Shown: piece by piece, positions 1 through 9,995 of the stretch
Layout: every line of letters begins with the position of its first letter
Numbering within the stretch: the first letter of the stretch is position 1
Assembly (NCBI GenBank): GCA_947626145.1
Contig: CANQRB010000012.1
Location: 1-52,757, forward strand
Length of the DNA stretch: 52,757 nt
From: an uncultured Clostridia bacterium
Lineage (GTDB): Bacteria; Bacillota; Clostridia; UMGS1883
Reading direction: 5' to 3'
The notes under the pieces: model-generated
Told to the model about the DNA's origin: nothing
Database searches by the model: none
What the model saw: only the letters and a program-made list of their open reading frames with translations
Position numbers and translations under genes: made by a program

Positions 1-16
1 CGCCGACAGCTCAATT

Positions 17-45
17 AGTTTACCACAAATTTTGAAGTTTGTCAA
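17..45 (-). promoter_or_regulatory. Promoter reading left out of the window (proximal of a tandem pair)
   Basis: On the minus strand TTGACA (40-45) and TAAACT (17-22) are separated by 17 bp. Transcription would start near position 10 and run off the left edge. A second, stronger promoter lies about 130 bp upstream on the same strand. Tandem strong promoters are typical of rRNA or other highly expressed operons, so such an operon may start just outside. I see no gene between 1 and 264. Confidence 0.6.
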
Positions 46-148
46 GAGGTTTTTTTAATTTTTTTTAAAAATTTTTTTATCCTCTTTTTCTTCCTTTTTC
101 GTGATATGCCTCGTGGGAAGGTTTTGTCTTCCCGTGAAGTGCTTCGCT

Positions 149-177
149 ATTATATCATCATTTTTTCCCTTTGTCAA
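149..177 (-). promoter_or_regulatory. Strong sigma-A promoter reading left (distal of a tandem pair)
   Basis: Minus strand TTGACA (172-177), 17-bp spacer, TATAAT (149-154): a perfect consensus promoter. Its transcript would start near 142 and pass through the second promoter at 17-45. The DNA from 46 to 264 is T-rich on the plus strand and shows no credible reading frame. Confidence 0.75.
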
Positions 178-264
178 GCCTTTTTTTCTAAATTTTTCTG
201 AAATTTTTTCTCCTTCTCCAGCCCCCACTATATGTTGTGGAAATCCGTATATTACATACACAAC

Positions 265-286
265 AAAAGCCCGGCACGGGCCGGGC
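265..286 (-). terminator. Intrinsic terminator after the CmpB-like gene pair
   Basis: A 7-bp GC stem (269-275 with 280-286, loop of 4) is followed on the minus strand by four T residues, just downstream of the stop codon of the small gene at 295-480. Confidence 0.75.
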
Positions 287-294
287 AAAGTATA

Positions 295-480
295 TTATAA
301 GTCGTCCGCGTCCTGAGTAGGCGCCTCGCCGGGGTCGGCGGGGCTGCCCGTCCAACTGCCCAAAGGGTCGGTGGCCGCGTTGTCCTCACTGACAAAGGCC
401 TGAGCCGTTTCCTTGGCCTTCGGCGGATTTTCGGACCGGCGGAGGGCTTCCTTTTCTTTGCTTTCATTATTTCTCTTCAT
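295..480 (-). CDS. Small acidic hypothetical protein (61 aa) coupled to the CmpB-like gene
   Basis: A 61-residue soluble protein with a charged start, a Pro/Gly-rich middle (DPLGSWTG) and an acidic end (QDADDL). Its start codon lies 14 bp inside the 3-prime end of the membrane-protein gene at 467-1105, so translation is probably coupled. A terminator follows directly, making it the last gene of a two-gene unit. The composition and the DPxGSxTG...QDADDL pattern look like a disordered protein seen in other Clostridia, but I cannot assign a function. It has no membrane segment and no cysteines. A competing frame at 252-467 overlaps it and is less convincing because it runs through the terminator. 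Confidence 0.6.
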   Translation of the reverse strand: MKRNNESKEKEALRRSENPPKAKETAQAFVSEDNAATDPLGSWTGSPADPGEAPTQDADDL

Positions 481-1105
481 TTATTATGCCGCCTTTCGCG
501 CTGCTGACCACCCGCATATTGGGGTAGATCCGTTTCAGTACCTCATCGTTAAACCGAAGGTCCAGCCATTCCTCCACAGCCGTGGCCGGCGGAAGGTCAA
601 GTCTCCGGCCCGACTGGCGTTTTACGGCCATATAGCTGAGCTGCATATTCAGAATGAAGAACACGGCAACTACCGCGGCAGGCACGGCGGCGGCCGGAAC
701 CTTCGATAAAAACGACGAGAGGGCGGGGTTTACGAACCTTATAAGCAAAATTCCCATAAGGCCCCAGAACAGGCAGAAGAGGAGGTGGGTCCTTCCGCCA
801 ATGCTCAGGAGCCCGTCACCGTAGTCCCAGGACACGGTGCCAAAAACCTTCTCTTGAATATATGAGCAGAGGTATTCGTAAACCCCGCCCACAACCGCGC
901 TGATCAGGAAAATTCTGGCCGGTGAACTGTTTTTGCCGATGATCAGGGTCAGGATAACGGCTCCGAGGCCATAGACCTGACTGAATGGGCCGAAAACCAT
1001 ACCCTGACGGGACTCCAGCACGTGGTGTATTCCCAGACACCAGAGGGTTTCGGCCAGATAGCCGAACACCGATCCCACGGTAAAAACAGAAACCAGAAAC
1101 TCCAT
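467..1105 (-). CDS. CmpB-like membrane protein (putative ABC-transporter type IV, PF06541)
   Basis: A 212-residue membrane protein with about five hydrophobic segments in its first 150 residues. It carries the pattern typical of the ABC_trans_CmpB family: GGVYEYLCSYIQEKVFG, then SWDYGDG and a GGRTHLLFCLFWG stretch. The family is named as a putative transporter, but no transport function has been shown and no ATPase gene is next to it. The C-terminal 60 residues are soluble and basic. It is read with the small acidic gene at 295-480. Upstream lie the terminator of the dnaD-dnaI unit and a copy of the local repeat, so it probably has its own weak promoter. Confidence 0.8.
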   Translation of the reverse strand: MEFLVSVFTVGSVFGYLAETLWCLGIHHVLESRQGMVFGPFSQVYGLGAVILTLIIGKNSSPARIFLISAVVGGVYEYLCSYIQEKVFGTVSWDYGDGLLSIGGRTHLLFCLFWGLMGILLIRFVNPALSSFLSKVPAAAVPAAVVAVFFILNMQLSYMAVKRQSGRRLDLPPATAVEEWLDLRFNDEVLKRIYPNMRVVSSAKGGIINEEK

Positions 1106-1156
1106 AAATCAACCGCCCTTCGCTGTTATGATTTACGGAATCCGAGATCTTTATTC

Positions 1157-1197
1157 AAAAAAATAGCTGCCCGTTTAGTCAAAAGGCAGTTATTTTT
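1157..1197 (-). terminator. Intrinsic terminator of the dnaD-dnaI operon
   Basis: An inverted repeat of about 13 bp (around 1159-1171 and 1185-1197) has A-runs on one side and T-runs on the other, so it can act in both directions. On the minus strand it follows the gene at 1276-1554 and ends in seven T residues. Confidence 0.65.
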
Positions 1198-1202
1198 ATA
1201 TC

Positions 1203-1281
1203 CGTACAAGCTTACGCTAACAACGACAAATAAATTCAATGCACGAAGTATTCCTAATTCCTCATTCCTAACTCCTCATTT
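1203..1281 (-). repeat. Half copy of the heptamer repeat family
   Basis: On the minus strand this reads as 7-bp units (GGAGTTA, GGAATGA, GGAATTA), then GGAATA, then the shared core TTTATTTGTCGTTGTTAGCG. The outer end overlaps the stop codon of the gene at 1276-1554. Only one side of the element is present. The same units and core recur at 3785, 29495, 31158, 40079, 44710, 50235 and 52406. Confidence 0.8.
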
Positions 1282-1554
1282 ATCTTCCGCTCCATTAATT
1301 ATCCTCAGCTCGTCCCGGGCGTCGGAAATGGCGGCGATGAGCTGCCCGGCGGGGCGCTCCTGCTCGGGGCTGGTGCGGATAGTGGCAAGGGCGTTGTACA
1401 GTGCGGCGGCGGTTATCTCGTCGGCGCCCTCCTGATCCGCCTCAAGGGCGCGCTTTTCGGCGCCGAGCTCCCGTGCTGCCCGGCGTGGATCCGTCTTGAA
1501 CAGCAGGAGGATGGTGCCCAGCTTGTCTATATGCACATTCAAAATCTCAGTCAT
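1276..1554 (-). CDS. Hypothetical protein (92 aa), third gene of the dnaD-dnaI operon
   Basis: A 92-residue, helix-rich, charged protein with no membrane segment and no motif I recognise. It starts 2 bp after the dnaI stop codon, so it is almost certainly translated from the same message. Its TGA stop is formed by the first unit of a heptamer repeat copy, so its original C-terminus may have been slightly longer. The function is unknown; position suggests a link to primosome loading, but this is only inference from the operon. Confidence 0.6.
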   Translation of the reverse strand: MTEILNVHIDKLGTILLLFKTDPRRAARELGAEKRALEADQEGADEITAAALYNALATIRTSPEQERPAGQLIAAISDARDELRIINGAEDK

Positions 1555-1556
1555 AG

Positions 1557-2561
1557 CTAATTATCCTTTCCGGACGGAAGTTCGTTTTTCAGCTTCCAGC
1601 GCAGATCCTCGCCGAAAAACTTTATAATGGTATAGCCGCCCACGATGCGGGAGTGGAGCCGGGCGGAATAGCGCTTTTCCGTCTCGTCGATGCTGAGATT
1701 GGTGGAGATAACGGTTTTTTTGCCGTCCAAAAGGCGGTTATTGACGATGCGGAACAGCTCGGAGGAGGTAAAGGGGGTCACGAATTCGGAGCCCAGGTCG
1801 TCAAGAATGAGCAGCCGGGCGTCAAGAGCATGATCCGCAATATAACGGCTTTTTTCGGAAACGTTCCTGTTGAAGTGTATATCTTCCAGAACGGAAAAGA
1901 GGGAGTTGGCGCTGACATAGAGGACGTCCACACCGCGGCGCAGCAGCTCGTGGGCTATGGCGGAGGAAAGGTAAGTCTTGCCAAGACCGCAGCCGCCGGT
2001 GAAAAACAGGCTCTCGCCGGGCGAATCGAAACCGTCGGCGAATTTGCGGCAGATTTCAAGGACGGAGCGCATATTGTCCCGTGGAGATATGCCGAGAGCC
2101 GGATCGGGAACGGGACTGTAGCAGTCCAGCCGGAAGCCGGCAAAGGTCTGGCCCGCCAGCTTTTCGGAGAGGTTGGCGTCGGCGGCCAGTTCCCCGTCCA
2201 GCTCGTTCATGACGCAGGAGCAGGGACGGCCGTCGATATAGCCGGTATCCCCGCAGACGGAGCAGACGGGATTGTCGTCAAGATAGTCGGCGGCATATCC
2301 GGCGGAGGTGAGGACGGCTGTGCGCTCCCGAACGAAGGCCCGGTTCTCGGCCATGATTTTTTCCACGGCGGAATCGGGGGTTTCGCTGCCGTCGATGACC
2401 CGCGACATCATGCTGAAGCCGGTGCTGTCCAGCCGGGCCTCGATCTCCTTAACACGGGGAAAGCGGCTGAATATCTCCTGCCTTCTTTGCTCCAGACGGT
2501 CACGGCGGAGGTCTTTGCGCTCCTGTATCAGCTCCCTGATACGGCCGTTGATGTTGATCAT
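1557..2561 (-). CDS. dnaI: DnaI/DnaC-type helicase loader ATPase
   Basis: A 334-residue AAA+ protein of the DnaC/DnaI/IstB group, which loads the replicative helicase onto DNA. In order: a charged helical N-terminus, a zinc-binding cluster near residues 99-116 (CSVCGDTGYIDGRPCSC), Walker A near 187-195 (GGCGLGKTY) and Walker B (LLILDDLGSE), then a sensor-1 stretch (KTVISTNLS). The zinc cluster is a hallmark of Firmicutes DnaI helicase-binding regions. It lies 16 bp after a dnaD-like gene, the usual clostridial primosome pair. An IS21-type IstB is excluded by that partner and by the zinc cluster. Confidence 0.9.
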   Translation of the reverse strand: MININGRIRELIQERKDLRRDRLEQRRQEIFSRFPRVKEIEARLDSTGFSMMSRVIDGSETPDSAVEKIMAENRAFVRERTAVLTSAGYAADYLDDNPVCSVCGDTGYIDGRPCSCVMNELDGELAADANLSEKLAGQTFAGFRLDCYSPVPDPALGISPRDNMRSVLEICRKFADGFDSPGESLFFTGGCGLGKTYLSSAIAHELLRRGVDVLYVSANSLFSVLEDIHFNRNVSEKSRYIADHALDARLLILDDLGSEFVTPFTSSELFRIVNNRLLDGKKTVISTNLSIDETEKRYSARLHSRIVGGYTIIKFFGEDLRWKLKNELPSGKDN

Positions 2562-2577
2562 TTTCCCTTCACCTCGC

Positions 2578-3501
2578 TTAATCCTTTATGTTCATTCTTC
2601 TGCGCATCTCTATTAGCTCGATGTCGTCTATCTTTGTGCCCTGAGGGGCCTTTTTATCCATTTCCTGTATTTTCTCGGGGCTTTTGATGCCCTTCTGGTG
2701 CCAGTTGATTAAAATTTTATTCATATAGGGAATGGCCAGCCTGCCGGTGTTGTTCACCGTCCGCTCGTAGGCCTGGGAAATCATGGCCATGGAAAAGCCC
2801 AGGTCGGTCTTCCAGGAGTTGACGCACTTCAGCTCGGCGGCGGTAAAGGCCCGGTCAAGGCCGAAGAGCTTTCTGCACTGGGCCTGAAATTTCCGCTCGG
2901 CGTTGGCCTTTTTTATGAGGGCCTCGGCGCTCTTGACGTCGTTGATGTTGTTTTCCTTCCAGCTCTGAGCGGTCTTTTCTATGTAGGCAAAGCCCTTTTT
3001 ATCCATGGAAACGCAGTATTCAAAGAGCATGACCACAACGTCCTTGTCCAGACCGTACCATTCCATGAAGTTGTAGACGCCTGTTATCTCCCGACGGGTA
3101 AGGGGCTTACCCATAAGTTGCTCGATGGCGGAGATGGTGTCCTTCATGCCCGGATCCAGCTTAAGAGCCTCGGCGATCTCCCGGGGAGTCACCTGGGGCG
3201 CCCTGTCCGGCGCGGCGTCACTGTCTTTGTCCCTGTCCGGGGGAGAAACGTACGTTACGCCATCGCCGTCGATCCGGACAAGACCCTTTTCGGCCCAGTA
3301 TTTCCAGGCGTTTTCCACATCGGCCACAAGGATGTGCAGGGCCTCGGCCACGGAACCGTTGTCGGCCTCAAGGCCCTGAGCGGCGGCGGCCAGACCGTAA
3401 AGGTAAACCTTGACATAGGCGCCGTGGGCGGCGGTCATGGGGCCTGTCACAAAGCTGAGCGGCAGAGTTATGTAATTTTCGCTGACTCTGAAAGCGGCCA
3501 C
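2578..3501 (-). CDS. DnaD/DnaB-like primosome protein
   Basis: A 307-residue protein with the two-part layout of the DnaD family: an N-terminal winged-helix region (about 1-90, including the WKYWAEKGLVRIDGDG turn) and a DnaD domain (about 130-205, with TRREITGVYNFMEWYGLDKDVVVMLF). A second YxxxI-type helical repeat follows towards the C-terminus. Family members help start primosome assembly together with DnaI, encoded next. The start is GTG at 3501, with GGGGAGG 6 bp upstream. No clear promoter is visible between it and the upstream tRNA-Arg, so it may partly depend on read-through past the palindrome at 3549-3575. Confidence 0.85.
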   Translation of the reverse strand: MAAFRVSENYITLPLSFVTGPMTAAHGAYVKVYLYGLAAAAQGLEADNGSVAEALHILVADVENAWKYWAEKGLVRIDGDGVTYVSPPDRDKDSDAAPDRAPQVTPREIAEALKLDPGMKDTISAIEQLMGKPLTRREITGVYNFMEWYGLDKDVVVMLFEYCVSMDKKGFAYIEKTAQSWKENNINDVKSAEALIKKANAERKFQAQCRKLFGLDRAFTAAELKCVNSWKTDLGFSMAMISQAYERTVNNTGRLAIPYMNKILINWHQKGIKSPEKIQEMDKKAPQGTKIDDIELIEMRRRMNIKD

Positions 3502-3548
3502 GGTGCGCCTCCCCTTTCTTTAAACGGTTATCGGACGGTTAGATGGAA

Positions 3549-3575
3549 CAAGGTAGTATCTGAGATACTACCTTG
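3549..3575. repeat. Perfect 13-bp palindrome with 1-bp centre
   Basis: CAAGGTAGTATCT and its exact complement flank a single central base. It sits between tRNA-Arg and the dnaD-like gene. As RNA it would fold into a long hairpin with a minimal loop; neither side has a proper T-run, so it is a weak terminator at best. As DNA it could bind a dimeric regulator. Confidence 0.6.
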
Positions 3576-3591
3576 CCTTGTATTTTTATGG

Positions 3592-3665
3592 CGTGCTTGA
3601 AGGGATTCGAACCCCCGACCCCATGGTTCGTAGCCATGTACTCTATCCAACTGAGCTACAAGCAC
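3592..3665 (-). tRNA. tRNA-Arg (anticodon ACG)
   Basis: A full cloverleaf can be drawn on the minus strand: acceptor GTGCTTG pairs with CAAGCAC, D-arm GCTC/GAGT, anticodon stem CATGG/CCATG with loop CTACGAA, T-arm with TTCGAAT loop. The anticodon is ACG, read as inosine-CG for arginine CGN codons. The 3-prime CCA is not encoded. Confidence 0.95.
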
Positions 3666-3681
3666 ATTTTCAACAATGATT

Positions 3682-3710
3682 ATTATAACACAGTTAAATG
3701 TAAAATGCAA
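3682..3710 (-). promoter_or_regulatory. Promoter of tRNA-Arg
   Basis: Minus strand TTGCAT (3705-3710), 17-bp spacer ending in TGTGT, TATAAT (3682-3687), about 10 bp before the likely start of the tRNA precursor. It belongs to the TTGCAT-17-TATAAT promoter type that recurs in this window. Confidence 0.8.
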
Positions 3711-3784
3711 ATGTTTTTTATGGGGATGGAGTTAAAAAATTATACAAAATTGGGGGTGGTAAATTGTGCAAAACGCATAATTCA

Positions 3785-3940
3785 ATTAGGAATTAGGAAT
3801 GAGGAATGAGGAATATTAATGTGATAATTACACCGTTTATCGTTGTTGCCGTAAACGTTTGACGGCAATGCGGTACAGCCATGCCAAACAAGGTAAATGT
3901 ACCGTCAGTATTCCTCATTCCTAACTCCTAATTCCTAATT
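3785..3940. repeat. Full copy of the heptamer repeat element between gyrA and tRNA-Arg
   Basis: About 156 bp. The left end has GGAATTA/GGAATGA units, the right end has the same units in inverted orientation, and the middle has the shared CTGACGG and GTTGTTGCCGTAAA-type core. The right end abuts the gyrA stop codon at 3943. The rest of the 3666-3942 gap holds the tRNA promoter and AT-rich DNA with nothing else recognisable. Confidence 0.85.
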
Positions 3941-3942
3941 TT

Positions 3943-6411
3943 TTACTCCTGATCCTCTCCGCTCCCAAGCTCTTCATTTTCCCGTTCGGTCTTGGTGCCG
4001 GAAACCACTTTTACGCCCTCATCAAGGCGCATGAGCTTTACGCCGCCGGTGCTGCGGCCGATAGTGCTGACATCCGCGGCGGAAATGCGGATCACCACGC
4101 CCTCGCTGGTTATCATCAGCAGGTCGTCGTTGTCGGTGACGCTGTCGATGCCAACAACCTTGCCGGTTTTTTCGCTTATCTTGTAATTGATCAGGCCCAT
4201 GCCGCCCCGGCTCTGGACGCGGTAAGCCTCGGGAGAGGTGCGCTTGCCGTAGCCGTTCTCGGTGACGGACAGTATCTCGCCGCCCTCGGTCATGGCGCAC
4301 ATACCCACCACAAAGTCGCCCTCCCGCAGAGTGATGGCCTTGACGCCCCGGGCGGTGCGGCCCAGAGAGCGTACATCCTCCTCGCTGAAGCGGATGGCCA
4401 TACCCTCGTGAGTGCCAACAAAAATATCGTCCTTGCCGTTGGTAAGCTCCACCTTAATAAGTTCGTCGCCCTCGTCAAGGGTGATGGCGATAAGGCCGCC
4501 CTTGCGGGAGGTGTTCAGCTCCTGAAGGGCCGTCTTTTTCACGACGCCGTTGCGGGTACACATGAAGATATACTCCCCGTCGTCAAAGGTGCGAATGGGG
4601 ATAACGGCGGTTATCTGCTCGCCGCTCTCAATGGGCAGCAGGTTGACGATGGCGCTGCCCCGGGCCTGACGGCCGGCCTCGGGCAGCTGATAAGCCTTGA
4701 GCCGGTACACTCTGCCCCGATTGGTGAAGAACAGCACGAAGTCGTGAGTGGATGAGGAGAAAATTTTCTCCACATAGTCCTCCTCACGGGTCTGGAGGCC
4801 GCTTATTCCACGGCCGCCACGGTGCTGGCTGCGATAGACGGAGGTGGGGACACGCTTAACATAGCCGAAGTGGGTGAGGGTGATAATGTTGTCCTCCTCC
4901 TCGATGAGATCCTCGATGTCTATCTCGTCCACATTGTTCATTATCTCGGTGCGGCGCTCGTCGCCGTACTTTTCCTTTATTACCAGCAGCTCCCGTTTGA
5001 TTATATCGAGAACCATGCTCTCACTGTTCAGTACTTCGTTATAATATTTTATCTTTTCCAAAATCTCATCATACTCGGTCTGAAGCTTTTCCTTTTCCAG
5101 GCCCTGCAAACGGGCGAGGCGCATATCTAATATGGCCTTTGCCTGCTCCTCGGAAAGGCCGAAGGCCGCCATGAGGTTTTCCTTGGCGTCGTCGTAGCTT
5201 TCGCGAATGATCTTGATGACCGCGTCGATATTGTCAAGGGCGATGAGGAGACCTTCCAATATATGGGCGCGGGCCTGAGCCTTGGCGAGGTCGTATTTCG
5301 TCCGGCGGACGATGACCTCCTCCTGGAAAGCGAGGTAATTTTCCAAAACCTCCTTGAGGTTGAGTATCTTGGGCTGACCGTCCACAAGGGCCAGCATTAT
5401 AACGCCGAAAACCTCCTGCATCTGGGTGTTCTGGTACAGGTTGTTGAGCACAACGTTGGCGTTGGCGTCCCGCTTGAGCTCGATAACTATGCGCATACCG
5501 TTGCGGTCGGACTCGTCCCGCAGGCCGCTGATGCCCTCGATGCGCTTTTCCCTGACGTGCTCGGCTATTTTTTCGATGAGACGGGCCTTATTTACCTTAT
5601 AGGGTATCTCGGTGACGATGATACGCTGCTTCGAGCCCTCCTCGCCCTCGATCTCCGCCCGGGCACGGGTTAAAATCTTTCCCCGGCCGGTGTGGTAGGC
5701 GGCGCGGATGCCGCTGCGGCCCATAATCAGACCGGCGGTGGGGAAGTCGGGCCCCTTGATATAGCCCATGAGATCATCAATGGAAATATCCCTGTCGTCG
5801 ATGAGGGCCACAATGCCGTCAATGACCTCGGACAGGTTGTGAGGCGGGATATTGGTGGCCATACCAACGGCTATGCCGTTGCTGCCGTTGATGAGCAGCT
5901 GGGGCAGGCGGGAGGGCAGGACGGTGGGCTCCTTCAGGCTGTCGTCGAAGTTGGGCATGAAGTCGATGGTGTCCTTCTCTATGTCCGTCAGAGCCTCGAG
6001 GGCAATCTTACTCAGCCTTGACTCGGTATAACGGTAGGCGGCCGGCGGGTCGCCGTCTACGCTGCCGAAGTTGCCGTGACCGTCGATGAGGGGATAGCGA
6101 AGGGAAAAGTCCTGCGCCATCCTGACCATGGCATCGTATACGCTGGCGTCACCGTGGGGGTGGTATTTACCCAGCACGTCGCCCACGGTGGCGGCGCACT
6201 TTTTATAGGGCTTGTCGGGGGTATAGCCCGACTGGTACATCGTATATAAAATTCGGCGGTGAACGGGCTTAAGGCCGTCTCTCACATCGGGCAGGGCGCG
6301 GCTGACGATAACGCTCATGGCGTACTGGATGTAAGAGGTCTTCATCTCGTCCACTATCTCCACCTCGGTTATCTTACCGGGGTTGAAGTCCATATTGTTT
6401 GTTTCTGCCAT
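3943..6411 (-). CDS. gyrA: DNA gyrase subunit A
   Basis: An 822-residue gyrase breakage-reunion subunit, which with GyrB introduces negative supercoils. The winged-helix region holds the catalytic tyrosine at about residue 128 (AYRYTE). The C-terminal beta-pinwheel carries a GyrA box variant, QHRGGRGI, near residue 530, which separates it from ParC. The length is usual. The quinolone-pocket sequence is GDASVYD at residues 87-93, so the position equal to E. coli Ser83 is alanine. It is the last gene of the dnaN-to-gyrA series, 18 bp after gyrB, and ends directly at a repeat element. Confidence 0.98.
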   Translation of the reverse strand: MAETNNMDFNPGKITEVEIVDEMKTSYIQYAMSVIVSRALPDVRDGLKPVHRRILYTMYQSGYTPDKPYKKCAATVGDVLGKYHPHGDASVYDAMVRMAQDFSLRYPLIDGHGNFGSVDGDPPAAYRYTESRLSKIALEALTDIEKDTIDFMPNFDDSLKEPTVLPSRLPQLLINGSNGIAVGMATNIPPHNLSEVIDGIVALIDDRDISIDDLMGYIKGPDFPTAGLIMGRSGIRAAYHTGRGKILTRARAEIEGEEGSKQRIIVTEIPYKVNKARLIEKIAEHVREKRIEGISGLRDESDRNGMRIVIELKRDANANVVLNNLYQNTQMQEVFGVIMLALVDGQPKILNLKEVLENYLAFQEEVIVRRTKYDLAKAQARAHILEGLLIALDNIDAVIKIIRESYDDAKENLMAAFGLSEEQAKAILDMRLARLQGLEKEKLQTEYDEILEKIKYYNEVLNSESMVLDIIKRELLVIKEKYGDERRTEIMNNVDEIDIEDLIEEEDNIITLTHFGYVKRVPTSVYRSQHRGGRGISGLQTREEDYVEKIFSSSTHDFVLFFTNRGRVYRLKAYQLPEAGRQARGSAIVNLLPIESGEQITAVIPIRTFDDGEYIFMCTRNGVVKKTALQELNTSRKGGLIAITLDEGDELIKVELTNGKDDIFVGTHEGMAIRFSEEDVRSLGRTARGVKAITLREGDFVVGMCAMTEGGEILSVTENGYGKRTSPEAYRVQSRGGMGLINYKISEKTGKVVGIDSVTDNDDLLMITSEGVVIRISAADVSTIGRSTGGVKLMRLDEGVKVVSGTKTERENEELGSGEDQE

Positions 6412-6429
6412 ATACTCACAGACCTTTCA

Positions 6430-8364
<1,935 letters not shown>

Positions 8365-8397
8365 CTACCTCGCTCTATAATAATAAATTTCATACAA

Positions 8398-8646
8398 TCA
8401 GTTTGTTTCAAGTCTTTTCAGCAGCGTGCCGGAAGCAAGCTGAGAAATATAGACCTTTTCTTCCCCGTTCTCTTGGCACAGCACGTAGGACTTCGGTATG
8501 TCCTCGGCCACGTTGACCATGCTGCCCCTTTCCCCGCAGCCCCGAAGGAATTCCCTCGTCCTGCGGCTCACCGAGGTGGTCTCGAGGTCAAGTATGGCTA
8601 TTATGTCTCTTTGACGGACGGTTCTGCTGCCAAGGCTTAAAAACAC
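8398..8646 (-). CDS. remB: RemB/YaaB-like extracellular matrix regulator (DUF370-type)
   Basis: An 82-residue protein that begins MFLSLG and continues with RDIIAILDLE, then a PKSYVL stretch and a C-terminal SQLASGTLLKR, which is the pattern of YaaB/RemB proteins. In Bacillus the gene has the same place between recF and gyrB, and the product is linked to matrix gene control together with RemA. Its biochemical role in Clostridia is not known. It is 40 bp after recF and 39 bp before gyrB and is probably read as part of the origin operon. Confidence 0.8.
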   Translation of the reverse strand: MFLSLGSRTVRQRDIIAILDLETTSVSRRTREFLRGCGERGSMVNVAEDIPKSYVLCQENGEEKVYISQLASGTLLKRLETN

Positions 8647-8686
8647 GGTCTTTCCCCATTTCTCAATATTTCTTAACGGGCCGGGA

Positions 8687-9760
8687 TCAGCGGCCCTTTA
8701 TTTTTCCGTTTTCCACCATTATCAGGTTTCCCCTCATGCTCTCGCTTTCGGCCTCGGTGCAGGTGATAATGACCTGCTTGCCGGAGATTTTTTCTCTGAG
8801 GAAATCCCGCCGTGAGCGGTCAAGCTCGCTCATTATGTCGTCCAGGAGCATAACCGGACTTTCGCCGGTCTCCCTCTCTATAAGCTCGGTCTGGGCGGCC
8901 TTCAGCGAAAGGACTATGCTCCGCTGCTGGCCCTGACTGGCATAGCCGCGGGCGGGACGCCCGTTGATTCGAAAGGTTATGTCGTCGCGGTGAGGGCCCA
9001 CGAAACATATTTTATTTTCCTTTTCGCTCTCCTCCATAGCCTCCATCTTTTCCAGTAAAAGGGAGACCGTCTCGGCCCGGCTTTCTCCCGGCCGGACTGA
9101 TGAATTATAAACGGTTTCCAGCTCCTCGGCTCCGGAGGATATGTCGTACTGAACCTTAGCGGCTATTTCCTTTATGCCCTCAATGTAGGCCCGGCGTATG
9201 TGGATAATTCCGGCCCCCACCTCGGCCAGCTGCTGGTTAAACACCGGCAGCATCCCGTATTCCCCACGGCGGAGGAGGGCGGACTTCTGCCTGAGTATGA
9301 GGTTATATTTCATCAGGGCCGAAAGGTAGACGGGACGGAGGGGGATTATGGAGCTGTCCAAAAACCGCCGCCTCACCTCCGGCGAGCCCTTCACAAGGCT
9401 GAGCTCGTCGGGAGTAAACAGCACGCACACAAAGCGGCCCACCAGCTGACTGGTCTTTTTCAGCTCTATTTCATTAAGATAAATTTTTTTAGTCTTTTTT
9501 TCAAATATAATTTCGCCTGTATATTCCCTTCCGTCCCGGAAAAAGTCCAGGGAGATACCGGCTCTTTCCTCGCCGTAACGGATGGCCTCCCGTCCCGGGC
9601 CCCGCAGGCCCCGGCCCTGAGAAAAGTAATAGACGGCCTCCAAGGCGTTGGTTTTTCCCATGCCGTTGGCCCCGTAAACTATGTTGACGCCGGGATCAAA
9701 CTCTATTTTTTCGTCCTCATAATTCCGAAAATTGTTCAGGGACAGGCGGGTAACGTACAT
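8687..9760 (-). CDS. recF: DNA replication and repair protein RecF
   Basis: A 357-residue SMC-like ATPase that helps load RecA at gaps. Walker A is at about residues 30-38 (GANGMGKTNALEA), the ABC-type signature SQGQQRS is near 285, and the Walker B/D-loop LLDDIMSELD follows near 310. The length is usual for RecF. It starts 11 bp after the S4-domain gene yaaA, matching the Bacillus order dnaN-yaaA-recF-remB-gyrB-gyrA. The internal AT-rich stretch around 9480-9515 encodes a normal lysine-rich segment. Confidence 0.97.
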   Translation of the reverse strand: MYVTRLSLNNFRNYEDEKIEFDPGVNIVYGANGMGKTNALEAVYYFSQGRGLRGPGREAIRYGEERAGISLDFFRDGREYTGEIIFEKKTKKIYLNEIELKKTSQLVGRFVCVLFTPDELSLVKGSPEVRRRFLDSSIIPLRPVYLSALMKYNLILRQKSALLRRGEYGMLPVFNQQLAEVGAGIIHIRRAYIEGIKEIAAKVQYDISSGAEELETVYNSSVRPGESRAETVSLLLEKMEAMEESEKENKICFVGPHRDDITFRINGRPARGYASQGQQRSIVLSLKAAQTELIERETGESPVMLLDDIMSELDRSRRDFLREKISGKQVIITCTEAESESMRGNLIMVENGKIKGR

Positions 9761-9771
9761 ATGCTTCGTTC

Positions 9772-9978
9772 CTATTCTACTTGACAGATTTCCCCATCCG
9801 CTTCAAAGCTGTCGCCGGGACGGAGCTTCCGTCCCCGACGGGTCTCTACCTCGCCGTTGACGGTGACTCTTCCGTCCTGTATCATATGCTTGGCCTGGCC
9901 GCCCATGGCGGCGAAGCCGGACAGCTTCATGGCGGAGTCCAGCTTGATATAGTCGGTGTCGATGGTTATCTTTTTCAT
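9772..9978 (-). CDS. yaaA: S4-domain RNA-binding protein YaaA
   Basis: A 68-residue protein made almost wholly of one S4 RNA-binding domain: the motif runs IKLDSAMKLSGFAAMGGQAKHMIQDGRVTVNGEVETRRGRKL. Proteins of this kind between dnaN and recF are called YaaA (RlbA) in Bacillus and are linked to ribosome assembly. It is 17 bp after dnaN and 11 bp before recF. Confidence 0.9.
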   Translation of the reverse strand: MKKITIDTDYIKLDSAMKLSGFAAMGGQAKHMIQDGRVTVNGEVETRRGRKLRPGDSFEADGEICQVE

Positions 9979-9995
9979 ATTTTTATCACTTCACA

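Noticed and set aside
252-467. Alternative 71-codon frame overlapping the small acidic gene
   Set aside because: It runs through the terminator hairpin, is Arg/Pro-rich as expected from a shadow, and lacks a start signal, whereas the 295-480 frame is coupled to the upstream gene.
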